NCBI GenBank assembly: GCA_948144175.1
Contig: CANXME010002559.1
Location: forward strand, 124,001-188,000
Reading direction: 5' to 3'
Length of the DNA stretch: 64,000 nt
From: Closterium sp. NIES-65
Lineage: Eukaryota > Streptophyta > Zygnematophyceae > Desmidiales > Closteriaceae
How positions within the stretch are numbered: the first letter of the stretch is position 1; each line of letters opens with the position of its first letter. Shown here one piece after another: positions 44,801-55,700 of this stretch. The notes under the pieces are model-generated. The model made no database searches. It was given only the letters and a program-made list of their open reading frames with translations, and was not told where the DNA came from. A program made the translations under genes and the position numbers.

Positions 44801-45372
44801 ACCCCACTGCACTGCACTGCTCTGCGATGTACCACACTGTGCTCCTGGACCACCGGTCTCCGTCTCTCTGCTGGTCCTAATGGAAAGCCCTACCAACCCT
44901 CTCATGATGAAAGCAATGCCTCTTCTCCCTCCCTCCTTCTCTATCTCCAATCTCTCCCTCTCTTCAGGCCATAGCAGAGATCGCTCACTCAGTGGGTGCG
45001 CTGCTACTAGTCGACAACAGCATCATGTCTCCGGTGCTCTCGAAGCCGCTGCAGCTGGGTGCAGACATTGTGATGCACAGCGGTACCAAGTTCATCAGCG
45101 GGCATAGCGATGTGATGGCTGGGATTCTGGCTGTGAACGACCCAGAGTGAGTGATTGAGTGTCTGAAGGACGTATAGTTGTGCACACAGACGCACGCACC
45201 CCAGTCACTGTCGCAGCCGCTGCAGCTGGGAGCAGACATTGTGATGCACAGCGGCACCAAGTGCATCAGCGGGCATAGCGACGTGATGGCTGGGATACTG
45301 GCTGTCAACGACCCAGAGGGAGTTTGCGATACGCACTCACACGCTCACAAACTACTACCCACTCGCACCAAC

Positions 45373-45428
<56 letters not shown>

Positions 45429-47279
45429 CCACTCTCACACCAACGCATGCACACCCACGAAACGAACACCGTCTGCTCTCGCTGCAGCCGGGAGCACACA
45501 GCCTGGCTACCGAAACACACTTGGTGCAGACAGCCTGGCTAACGAAACACTGTCGCATGAATCCTGATGAAACACGCATCAAAGGATTCATGGGACAGCT
45601 CTAAAGGTAAAACATGACCAGTGTATGGACAGGAAATACATAAGGGTGACAAATGTGATAATTCGGGGTGTACGGTAGAAGGGAGGAATATATACAGTAA
45701 ATACAGCCACGAGGGTCGAGGGTGAGTAACCCAACGCCCAAGTGACGCAAGATTGGGTCAAGGCTGACTGGAGCGACTCGGGGGAGGGGTCACGAGAAAT
45801 GTCCAAGGGTGGAAGAGGTTCGCGCGCTTCGGAGTAGATCTCGATGCTGAGCAGGGGTAGCAGCCCAGGAGGAGAAGGGACCCTACGGGAAGGGAAGTGA
45901 TAAGCCTAGGTAGGGAACCTGAGCTGCCACTCTTGCTTGTCTTCTTGAACTCGTGGGAAAGTCTGTATGCTTGCTAGTGAAGAAAAGATTTCACTGCTTT
46001 ATGACTAGATCTGCGATAGGGAAGCCAAGCAACGAGCGATTAAGCCAGGCGCTGAGAGAAGAGATTGTGGCTTGAAGAGTAATTCCAAGCACCTTCTTAC
46101 AAGGGACGGGCCCAGAAGCACTTATCACCTACAGACGGAGGAAGGAGAAGAAGGACCAGCAAGAGGTGGTGACACGATCGGAAGGGTAACAAGTTCCGGA
46201 AGCTGGGTGGCAGAGTCCGAGTGCGAAGGGAGGACCGGAAGTGTGCGACAACACACTTGGTGCAGACAGCCTGGCTAACGAAATATACTTGGTGCCGACA
46301 GCCTGGCTAACGAAATATACTTGGTGCCGACAGCCTGGCTAACGAAATATACTTGGTGCAGACAGCCTGGCTAACGAAATATACTTGGTGCAGACAGCCT
46401 GGCTAACGAAACATACTTGGTGCAGAACTATTATTTAGGCGCCTCAAAAATCGTCTGCAGCTGAAATATTTCAATGCAAGCAGACAGCCTGGCTAACGAA
46501 ATACACTTGGTGCAGAACGCAGAGGGGAGGGTGCATTTTGAGGCGCCTCAAAATGCACCTCAATGCAAGCAGACAGCCTGGCTAACGAAATCTACTTGGT
46601 GAGGGCTGCCTTCAATATACTTGGTGCAGAACTATTATACAGGCGCCTCAAAAATCGTCTGCAGCTGGGAGCAGACAGCCTGGCTAACGAAATATACTTG
46701 GTGCAGACAGCCTGGCTAACGAAATATACTTGGTGCAGACAGCCTGGCTAACGAAATATACTTGGTGCAGACAGCCTGGCTAACGAAATATACTTGGTGC
46801 AGAACGCAGAGGGGTCAGGGCTGAGATGAGCCCCTTGAAGATCTCTCCTATCCCGATCACCAACTCCCCTTCCCCTTTTCTTTCCCCCTTTCCTTCCTCC
46901 TTTCCCCCCATCCCCCCCCCAGCCTTGCGAAAGAGATCTACTTTGTGCAGACCGCGGAGGGCTCAGGGCTGAGCCCTTTTGGATTTTCCTCCTATCCTTT
47001 ATCACCAACTCCTCTTTTCCTTCCCTTCCCTCCTCCTTTCCCTTCCTTTCCTTTCCCTTCCTTTCCTTTCCTTTCCCTTCCTTTCCTTTCCTTTCCCTTC
47101 CTTTCCTTTCTCCCCCCAGCCTAGCGAAAGAGATATACTTTGTGCAGAACGCAGAGGGATCAGGGCTGAGCCCCTTCGACTGCTGGGTGTGCCTTCGCGG
47201 GATCAAGACCCTGCCACTACGCCTGGAGCGGCAGCAGGTGTGTGTGAATGTGTGTGCGTGTGGGATGGGAGTGTGTTGG

Positions 47280-47334
<55 letters not shown>

Positions 47335-49502
47335 TTGAGAGAGGAAGGGTTCAGGGCTGAGCTGAGCCCCTTTGATTGCTGGGTGTGCCTTTGCGGGATC
47401 AAGACCCTGCCTCTGCGGTTGGACAGGCAGCAGGTGGGAACGTGGACAGGCATGTGTGTGCGTGTGTGTGTGTGGATGTGGGGGTTCGGTGGAAGGGGAC
47501 ATGTGAGTATGTGTGTGTGTGGATGTGGGGGGTAGGTGGAAGGGGACATGTGAGTATGTGTGTGCGTGGATGAAGGGGGGGCTGAGCCCTTTTGACTGCT
47601 GGGTGTGCCTTCGGGGAATCAAGACCCTGCCACTGTGTTTGGAGAGGCAGCAGGTACATAGGAATGTACTTGTGCATGTGTATGGGTGTTCTATGTCTCT
47701 CCCCTCTTTCAAGCTCAACCTTCCTCTGGTTTTTTTTTTTTTTTTTTTTTTTTTGCACAGGTCAATGCGAAGAGAGCAGCCGGGTTTTTCTAGAGGATGT
47801 TCTGTATTTATCCTCTCTTTCAGTATCCATGCTGTGTTGACACAAGCGCGATGGCCTTGCACTGTCTTGTTGTGTGCAGGCCAACGCACAGAGAATAGCC
47901 GAATTCCTGGACGGCCATGCACGAGTAGAAAGGGTGTTCTATGCCGGTCTGCCTACCCATACGAACCGTGACCTGCACTTCTCCCAGGTGCTTTCCCGGC
48001 CTCTGCCAGTCACACTGATGGTCTCTTTCTCTGTATCTCTCACAATCACACGGTGCATGTTTGTTTCTGGCATCTCCTCTTTTCGCGAGTGAGAGAGTGT
48101 TCTATGCCAGTCTGCCCTCCCATACCAACAGCAACCTGCACTTCTCCCAGGTGCTTCCCCAGCCTAGGCCATTCACACCCATGGTCTCTCTCTGTCTATC
48201 TCTCTATCACACACGGTGCATGATTGTTTCTGTCAACTCCCGCACCCGCGAGTAGTGAGGGTGTTCTATGCCGGTCTGCCCTCCCATACCACCCGTGACC
48301 TGCACTTCTCCCAGGTGCTTTTCGGACCTAGGTCACGAGTCAGGTGATTTACTAGCCCAAGTCTGTAGCCAGGTGTTTCCCCAGCCTAGGTCACAGCCCT
48401 GGTGTCTTCACACAGTACACTGCGTTGAGTGTTTTCTCGCAAAGCACCTGTGCATAAGGAGGTGTGCTCTCTTCTACACCGGTTGTGAGCCATCGCGGAA
48501 CTTCAGCGAGCGCACTGTTCTATGCTGGTCTGCCTTCTCTTGCCAACCAACCACGCGCTGCACTTCTCCTGCACTTTCAGGTGCTTCTCTTGGTGCCTCT
48601 TTCAGGTGTTCTCCCAGGTGCTTATCTCTGGTGCTTCACTCGCAACTTCCAAGTTTTCACTCACTTGCCTCTCCGACCAGACATTGTACTTCCATTCTAT
48701 TTCACCTCTTTTAACTGGTGTTTTCCGTTTGTTCGCTTTCATTCTTTCTGGTCTCTTTTGTTTTCGTTCGCTTTTCTCTCATCTGTATGTTTCGCAGGCC
48801 AAGGGTGCGGGGTCAGTGCTCAGTTTCACGACAGGCAACATCAACGCGTCGAAGCACATTGTTGAGACAATGAAGCTTGCTAACATTGCTGTCAGCTTTG
48901 GTAAGATGGGATACGAGCACTGTTGGGTGGGTGGGATGAGAGCAGTGTTGGTCGAAGTGAGAGCAGTCTTTGGGAGGAATCCCGTTGAGATGAACCACTC
49001 TGTTAGCGTTGGTAAGATGAGATGCGAGCGGGGTTTGGTGGCATCTGTTATTTCTTGAATCTGACAGCATGGTGATTGCATTCTGTCGCGACTACTGTTC
49101 ACACATCTCCCTACTGTGGCTGCATTGCATGTGTGATTGTACTGCATGGTGGCGTGTGACTGTAACGAGGGGGCTTGCAGGCAGTGTGGCGACGTCCATC
49201 AGCCTGCCGTGCTTCATGTCGCATGCCAGCATACCAGCGGATGTGCGCAAGGAGCGAGGCCTGGTTGAAGATCTCATTCGCCTCTCTGTAAGCATGCCCG
49301 GTCTCTAATCACTCCCCTCTCTCGCCTTCACACTCCCCCCATCTTTAAGCTTGCAGTCTTCGTTGCCATTCTATGATTGATTGCAACAAAAACGACACTA
49401 TTTGATTGTTTGCAACCTGTTTTATGACAGGTGGGCATTGAGGACGTGGATGACCTTATTGCCGATTTGGGGAATGCCATTGATACAGCTCCTTTCTCTT
49501 GA
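41874..49502 (+). CDS. CBL: cystathionine beta-lyase, probably plastidial, 11 exons
   Basis: A PLP enzyme of the Cys/Met-metabolism family that cleaves cystathionine to homocysteine, pyruvate and ammonia in methionine synthesis. Exons 41874-42272, 42682-42752, 43381-43472, 43975-44062, 44567-44678, 44968-45146, 47120-47237, 47880-47987, 48798-48900, 49181-49287, 49431-49502: 482 codons plus stop, all GT..AG. The first ~100 residues are Ser/Arg/His-rich, like a chloroplast transit peptide; a second ATG ([10 protein letters not shown]) could give a shorter form. Family motifs in order: [94 protein letters not shown] (PLP lysine in GTK), [19 protein letters not shown] and [16 protein letters not shown]. 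The plant CBL reading is favoured over cystathionine gamma-synthase by the whole C-terminal half. Introns hold many truncated exon copies. Confidence 0.95.
42965..43305 (+). repeat. three upstream copies of CBL exon 3 start
   Basis: Copies of acceptor plus [20 protein letters not shown] at about 42975-43030, 43103-43150 and 43212-43280. Only 43381-43472 is complete. Confidence 0.88.
43680..43890 (+). repeat. two upstream copies of CBL exon 4 start
   Basis: 43684-43740 and 43825-43885 repeat acceptor plus [19 protein letters not shown]. The full exon starts at 43975. Confidence 0.88.
44216..44490 (+). repeat. upstream copies of CBL exon 5
   Basis: 44218-44275 (decayed) and 44415-44492 ([20 protein letters not shown], then a stop) precede the complete exon at 44567. 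Confidence 0.85.
44690..44850 (+). repeat. CTGCA/CACTG minisatellite
   Basis: Tandem ACTGC units with a repeated GCGCTACACCCCACTGCACT segment, in CBL intron 5. Confidence 0.9.
45196..45325 (+). repeat. downstream copy of CBL exon 6 end
   Basis: Repeats [20 protein letters not shown] and AVNDPE, with the donor mutated. Confidence 0.85.
45373..45419 (+). repeat. (CA)n microsatellite
   Basis: Uninterrupted AC dinucleotides over about 46 bp. Confidence 0.95.
45551..46250. mobile_element. solo LTR (700 bp) in CBL intron 6
   Basis: Ends TGTCGCA...TGCGACA form a perfect 7-bp inverted repeat. ACAC flanks both sides (45547-45550, 46251-46254). The target is the exon-7-fragment array, which continues on both sides. 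It contains AATATATACAGTAAATACAG, a possible TATA region. No coding or primer site was found; orientation is not determined. Confidence 0.8.
46251..46810 (+). repeat. array of ~34-bp truncated CBL exon 7 units
   Basis: About 12 units of ACTTGGTGCAGACAGCCTGG plus CTAACGAAATAT. Each matches the acceptor and first residues of exon 7 (LAKEIYFVQ). Two more units lie left of the solo LTR (45510-45550). Palindrome-family members at 46437-46444, 46530-46559 and 46641-46648 interrupt the array. Confidence 0.88.
46530..46559. repeat. 30-bp perfect palindrome
   Basis: Core TTTTGAGGCGCCTCAAAA with GGTGCA/TGCACC arms. It lies between array units at 46484-46529 and 46565-46610. Confidence 0.92.
46915..47110 (+). 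repeat. longer copy of CBL exon 7 start and CCTTT repeat
   Basis: 46919-46980 copies acceptor plus [18 protein letters not shown]. 47020-47110 is a CCTTTCCTTTC pyrimidine repeat leading to the true acceptor. Confidence 0.85.
47283..47332 (+). repeat. (TG)n microsatellite
   Basis: About 24 TG units just after the exon 7 donor, in CBL intron 7. Confidence 0.95.
47345..47660 (+). repeat. two downstream copies of CBL exon 7 end with donor
   Basis: 47350-47435 and 47578-47655 repeat [22 protein letters not shown] and GT. A T(26) run follows at about 47729-47754. Confidence 0.88.
48090..48580 (+). repeat. downstream copies of CBL exon 8 end with donor
   Basis: Copies of VFYAGLP.HT..DLHFSQ plus GTGCTT at 48095-48152, 48255-48317 and a decayed one at about 48515-48575. 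Confidence 0.86.
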
Positions 49503-50574
49503 TGAAGACATGAACACGAGAAAACAAGCGCACTTATGTTTCACTCGTTTGCATGATAGAATTTATGTGCACCGCAGAGTTACCATGCACTCTGATTGCA
49601 TGCTATCGAAAAGCCTGGTTTCCTAGGATGACTATATCTTCCTATTCAAATCAAATGAAATCATTTTCTTCAAAATTTTTAGATAATTTTGTTGTGAAAA
49701 GATTTTATACACTTGTCCGCTACAGCTGGCAGTGAAATGGGTAATCTTCATGCAAGCCTATCACTCTGCTTCGATGATGTCAGAATGGCGTGTCTGATGT
49801 TCCCACGAATCTTCCATTGTCCCAACCCGTTTTGCGGCTGGCACGGCTCGCTGTATTTCGTTCTCGATAACCCGGAAGATTCGGGCAGTTTATACCGCCG
49901 TCTGAACTTGCGGTTCTTTACTGTTCGATTGGGCTCTGAAAGTGGGGATCAAAACCAAGACGCTTCTTGTTACATGACTGATTAAACGCTGGTCAGTTGG
50001 CTAAGTACAGAACCTGAATACTAAAATATATACCAATTGAGAAACATTTCAGCCTGGAACCATTGAGAGTTCCCCGCCATCCAGCTCCTTGTTTTGCCAT
50101 GTCTTGTCTCAAACATCAGGAAAAAAGAGCAGGATCCTCAGCTTACCTCATTTATATTCCTCTTCAGAACTCCTCACCGCAACTCACCTCACCACACCAG
50201 AGCATAGCAGCTTGTGTTTTGACTTCCTGATCACGTCAGTGCAGCACCCCCCAAACAGCAGGCAGACACAGAGCACCCCACAGGAGTAAACAGGGAATCT
50301 AATTTGTGGGAATACTAATTTCGCCGGCCTTTTTGGTTTCTATCCACCATAGACCTAGCTCCAGCAAGTTACCTACGAGCCTTCGTCGTCGTTTCGGGCA
50401 AGTGGTTTCGCAATGGTTCTTGTGGGTGTTGTCTAAGCCGCGTTTTTTGGTTACGCCCTAGTCTTAGGATCACGGCGTATAACCTTTTTCGTTTCTTATT
50501 CTCAAAAGGACCGGTTTATAGCATGCGAACGCGCCTCCACCGTCGATTTCAACTTCATCGCTTCATCGCCGCTC
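49503..50574. other. intergenic, no gene seen
   Basis: CBL 3' region and the upstream region of the C2-GRAM gene. Short frames at 49713-49985 and 50089-50289 have no recognisable domain. Confidence 0.55.
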
Positions 50575-52677
50575 ATGGAGGAATTTATAGAAGCGATCTG
50601 GCCGCACCTCTTCCCGTCCTGGTTCGAAGCATTAACCGCGTTAATGGCAGCCTCGTTTGTAGCCTTTCTCCTATATCTCACCCAACCCGAAGGCAGCGGG
50701 GAGAATCCCTCCCCAGACGACGCTTCGGCCGCGTCTGCCGGGAAAACCGGCGTGAATGGCGCGGAGGAAGAGGAGGAGGCGAACTGGGAGGAGGCGAGCC
50801 GACGTGTCAGGGAGCAGCAAGCTCGCGCGTTACTCGCGGCGCCGGATCCGCTCACCGCCGCTCTCGCAATCCCCGTGCGCCAGCTGGCAGCCGTGGATTC
50901 GAAGAGAATGGCCGCGGTTCCGGTTACCGCCCAGCCGCTGCTAGGACTAAGTTCTAAGGAGGTAGTTAAGAAGGGGATCGGGTCTAGAACGCGGCCCAGG
51001 CAGGATATAATGCAGTTAGCTGTGGCGACGGGGGTGGGGGGAACTGGTGGAGGGGGGAAAGGGGGCGTGGATGGGGGGCTGGTAGGAGGAGGGAAGGGAG
51101 GGGTGGAGGTAGGAGGGAGGAGAGGAGGAGGGGATGGGAGAAGTGCGAGTGGGCCTTTAGCTGCTTCGACTAGAGCCGCTGCTGGTGCTGTTGCGGCTGC
51201 AGCGGGTGGGAACATCCAGGACGAAACGCTTATACCCGTGGTGAGTTTGTCAATAAGGGGTACTACCGTCGTATTATATATTTTATTCCTCGTGCCCTGC
51301 TCTCCTCTTTCCCCCGCGGGCTACGTTTCCTTCCTCTCCACCTTTCTGCCGAATTGACCTTTTTTACCTTTTTTCCTACTTCTTTCTTTCTTTCCATTAT
51401 TTTGTAGTGTCATTTTCGTGTGGAATTCTGGCGCTCACCATGCTGCATGTCCAGATTTAAATCAAAACCCTTTGCCTCCCATGATCTGTCCTCACTGTAA
51501 TTTTCTCCCCGATATTTATGTATGTGTGATGTTTAGTTTTATATCTGTCTTCCATATTGTCTAAACCCCAGTCAAATTCAAAACGCTTCGCCTCTCAACC
51601 CCCCAGCCACCCTCCTCTCCCGGACCCCTCCCGCGGCGGTCCCCCAGGCCATAATCCCCAGCCAGTCCCTGTCTTGCGCGGACACCCTGCCCCCTGCGCC
51701 AGTCCCCCTTAGCACAGCAGTCTCCGCTGCTCCCGCTTCCGCCACTGCAGGCGGGGATGGGGAGGGGGGAAGGGGTGCCCTGGGGGGGCATACGCGCACA
51801 GGAGGGTCCCTGGGATACCTGTCTCCACTGAATAAAGGTGCTGCTGTTACTACTAATTCTGGTGCCGCTGGTGATTTAATCAACGGCCCAGATTTGGCCA
51901 GTGGTGGAACTCCTGACAGGGGAGCAGAGAAGGGGAGGCGGCCGGAGGGGATCCAACGGTCAGTGTCGGACACGGCAGCGATCTCAGCCGGATCAACGGC
52001 TGGTGGCGCTGCGTTTTCTGCTGCAAGAACAGGGGGAGGAGCAGGGGGAGGCACAAGGGGGGAAGGGGGGGGGAGGGGGGATTGGCGGAGTAGGTGTGAA
52101 GGTGGAAGTAGCTGCAGAAAGGGCTGTGTCTCCTGTGGCGCCTCAACCCATGATCTATGAAGTGAAGGTGAGTTCTGAAGGGGAATTGAGTTTCGAAGTG
52201 AAAGTGAGTTGTGACGTGAAAGTGAGTTTTCAAGTTTGTTTTCGAATGAAATGAAAGTGATTTTCTCAACCCCCCCTTCCCTCCTCTCCCCACCCCAAGG
52301 TCGATCTGCCAGCTGTCAAGAACCTGCCGGCTGCAGATATCAGCAGCACTGTGGATCCCGCACCCCTCATCCCCCAATTCTGAACCTCCTCGTCCTCCCC
52401 CTCCTGTTCCCTTCCGCCTCCCCCTCCCCCCTCCCCCCTTCCCTCCTCTCCCCAAGGTCGATCTGCTAGCAGCAATGAACCTGCCGGCTGCAAATATCAG
52501 CAGCACTGCGGATCCCGCACCCCTCATCCCCCAATTCCGTTCCTCCTCCTCCTTCCCCTCCTGTTCACTTCCGCCTCCTCCTCCCCCCTTCCCCCGCTCT
52601 TCCTCCCAAAGGTCGATCTGCCAGCTGCCAACATCAGTGGCACGGCGGATCCTGCATCATGTCCCAATCCCCCTCTC

Positions 52678-52708
<31 letters not shown>

Positions 52709-55700
52709 CCCTCCCCTCCTCTTAAAGGTCGATCTGCTGGCGGCTAAGAACCTGCCAGCTGCCAACATTAGCGGCACAGCAGATCCCTACGCCATCGTTT
52801 CTTGTGGAACAGAGCGGAGATTCAGGTGTGTGTGCTGCTTGCATGGGCGTGTGGGTGAGATGTGTGCACGCATGTGTGTGTGGGGGGAGAAGGGGGGGGG
52901 GGGGGGCGGGGGGGAGGGGGGAGGAGGGAGGGGAGGGATTCGTGCCTGTGCCTCTCTCTCCCCCCCGGTCTACCCCAACTCCTGCTCCGCCCACGTCCCT
53001 TCAAAATGATGCCAACGCTTCCTGCCACACCCCACTCTGTCATGTCATCCCCAGTTCCCGCAATCCCATGTGGGCAGAGGAGTTTTAATCTGTGCTGCAC
53101 AATCCCGGACCGACACCCTCCGCCGTCCACTTCTCACCTCTTCCCAACCCTCTCCCAATGCTGCGCCTGTCCTCTCCGCCCCACTCTAGCTCCGTCTTCC
53201 CCTCCAGTCCTCCAACAGTGTGTAGTAAGCCGATTTTTAAGTCGACTCTAAAATCCGTCATCCCCCCAAGTCCTCCAACAGCCCCATGTGTGGGCGGATG
53301 AGTTTTGCGCCGGTGCTGCACGGTTCCTCACACTCTTCCCCTTTCCCATCCCCTCTCACCCACCCTCTCTGCCCCACACCAGCTCCCGCAATCCCATGTG
53401 GGCGGGAGAGTTTTGCTTCTGTGCTGAACAGTCTCACGCACTCTCCGCCATCCCCTTTTCCACCTCTTCCCAACCCTCTCCCAACCCCTTTCTGCCCCAC
53501 ACCAGTTCCCGTCATCCCCAGCTCCCGCAATCCCATGTGGGCGGAGGAGGTTCTCTTCTGTCTGCTGATGCATAGTCCTGACTCCGTAGCACTCCTCTCC
53601 ACCCTTCTATGCCTCTCCCACGTGTAGAGAGGGTGTTTTTGGGACGTCTCAAAAACACCCTCTCTACACGGAGCACTCCTCTCCGGCCTTCCATGCCTCT
53701 CCCAGTGCCTCTTTTATCCTCTCTGCCCCACACCAGTTCTGTCATCCCCAGCTCTCGCAATCCCATGTGGGCGGAGGAGTTTCGCTTCTTTGCCCCCTGC
53801 CTGCCCGCGCTGGTGAGTGCTGTGCCCACTCTTGAGGCGCCTCAACAGTAGATCCCATCCCATGTGAACGGAAGAGTTTCGCTTCTTTGCCCCCTGCCTG
53901 CCCGCGCTGGTGAGTGCTGTGCCCACTCTTGAGGCGCCTCAACAGTAGATCCCATCCCATGTGAACGGAAGAGTTTCGCTTCTTTGCCCCCTGCCTGCCC
54001 GCGCTGGTGAGTGCTGTACCCACTCTTGAGGCGCCTCAACAGTAGATCCCATCCCATGTGAACGGAAGAGTTTCGCTTCTTTGCCCCCTGCCTGCCCGCG
54101 CTGGTGAGTGCTGTGCCCACTCTTGAGGCGCCTCAACAGTAGATCCCATCCCATGTGAACGGAAGAGTTTCGCTTCTTTGCCCCCTGCCTGCCCGCGCTG
54201 GTGAGTGCTGTGCCCACTCTTGAGGCGCCTCAACAGTAGATCCCATCCCATGTGAACGGAAGAGTTTCGCTTCTTTGCCCCCTGCCTGCCCGCTCTGGTG
54301 AGTCGCTTTTTGAGTCGACTCTAAACGAGTTTCACTTCTTTGCCCCCTGCCTGCCCGCGCTGATGAGTCCAGTGCCCGCTCGTGCGTTTGTGCCCACTCG
54401 TGCATTTAGACGTCCTCAAAACTAGCTTACGTGGTGTTACTTTTGAGATTTCTCACAAGTAACATGACTCAAAGCTAGCTCACGCATACCTACGATTGGG
54501 ACACAGAACACATACATACTTCCAAGAACACAAAACTTGGAGCAGCCTCCTTGGTTCGTGGCTTTCATGTGCTTATGCTGTGGTGTGTGTGCGTGTGCGT
54601 GTGCACGCACATGTTGTGTGCACGCACATGCTGTGTGCACGCACATGTTGTGTGCACGCACATGTTGTGTGCACGTTCATGCGTGTGACCGCACGCAGGC
54701 ATACTTTTGAGGCGCCTCAAAAGACGTTCATGTGTGTGTGACCGCACGCAGGCATCAGTGCGCACGTACGATTGGGACATCATATCCAAGAACGTAGAGC
54801 TCGGTGCGGCGTCCCTTACTCATTGCTTGTTATGTGTTTGTGCTGTGGTGTGCGTGCGTGTGTGTGACCGCATGCAGGTAGCAGTGCGCACGTATGATTG
54901 GGACATCATATCCAAGAACGTAGAGCTTGGTGCGGCTTCCTTGCTGGTGGAATCGAAGGAGATTCTTTTTGGGCTGACTAGACTGAGTCGTTCTTTGTGT
55001 GTTTGTGTGCGTGTGACTGTGTCTGTATGGAATCGTCCACGCAGGTATCAGTGCGCACGTACGATTGGGACATCATATCCAAGAACGCAGAGCTCGGTGC
55101 GGCGTCCCTGCTGGTGGAAGGAGAGGCTCTGCCCTTCACCGCCTGGTACCCCCTTGACAAAGGCATGGGGCAGGTGAGAACTGGGGCAAGTGAGGACTGG
55201 GGCAGGTGAGGACTGGGGCAGGTGAGGACTGGGGCAGGTGAGTGAGTGATCCTTATACTTTCTGTGAGCTTTTTTTATAATTCTCAAGGCACACATCACC
55301 CCTGATGGTGGAGGGAGAGGCTCTGCCCTTCACTGCTTGGTTGGTACCCCTTGACAAGGGCCTGTGGCAGGTGATGGCATAGGCAGGTGACTGAATTGTT
55401 TTTATACTGCGCGTTTTTCCAGGCGTTTATCTGGTTTGCCAGGGGAAAAGCGCCCAGCTACTCCACACGTTCCCCTCCTTCGCCTCTTTCTCTTCTCTGC
55501 CTTATTTCGTTCTTGCAGGTGTGCTTGCAGCTGCAGGTGACAGCAGTGCCAAGGAATAAAGCTGACAGGTACATGCGATTCCTCCCGTTCCGCCTGTCCT
55601 GTGCTGTGCTGCCCCGATCAGTTTATCTGCTGCGTTCTTCACTAGTGTGTGTGTGTGTGTGCGCGCGCGCGCGTGTGCGTGTGCGTATGAGTGTGTGCGT

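Noticed and set aside
46251-46810. 34-bp repeats resembling a CRISPR array or satellite
   Set aside because: Head-to-tail units without spacers, clearly derived from the acceptor side of CBL exon 7.
47203-47922. 239-codon minus-strand frame rich in His/Thr
   Set aside because: Made of (CA)n and T-run complements plus antisense CBL exon copies.
53832-54316. Regular 97-bp direct repeats resembling a CRISPR array
   Set aside because: Units are near-identical along their whole length, with no unique spacers; each contains exon coding sequence and a splice donor, and the genome is eukaryotic.
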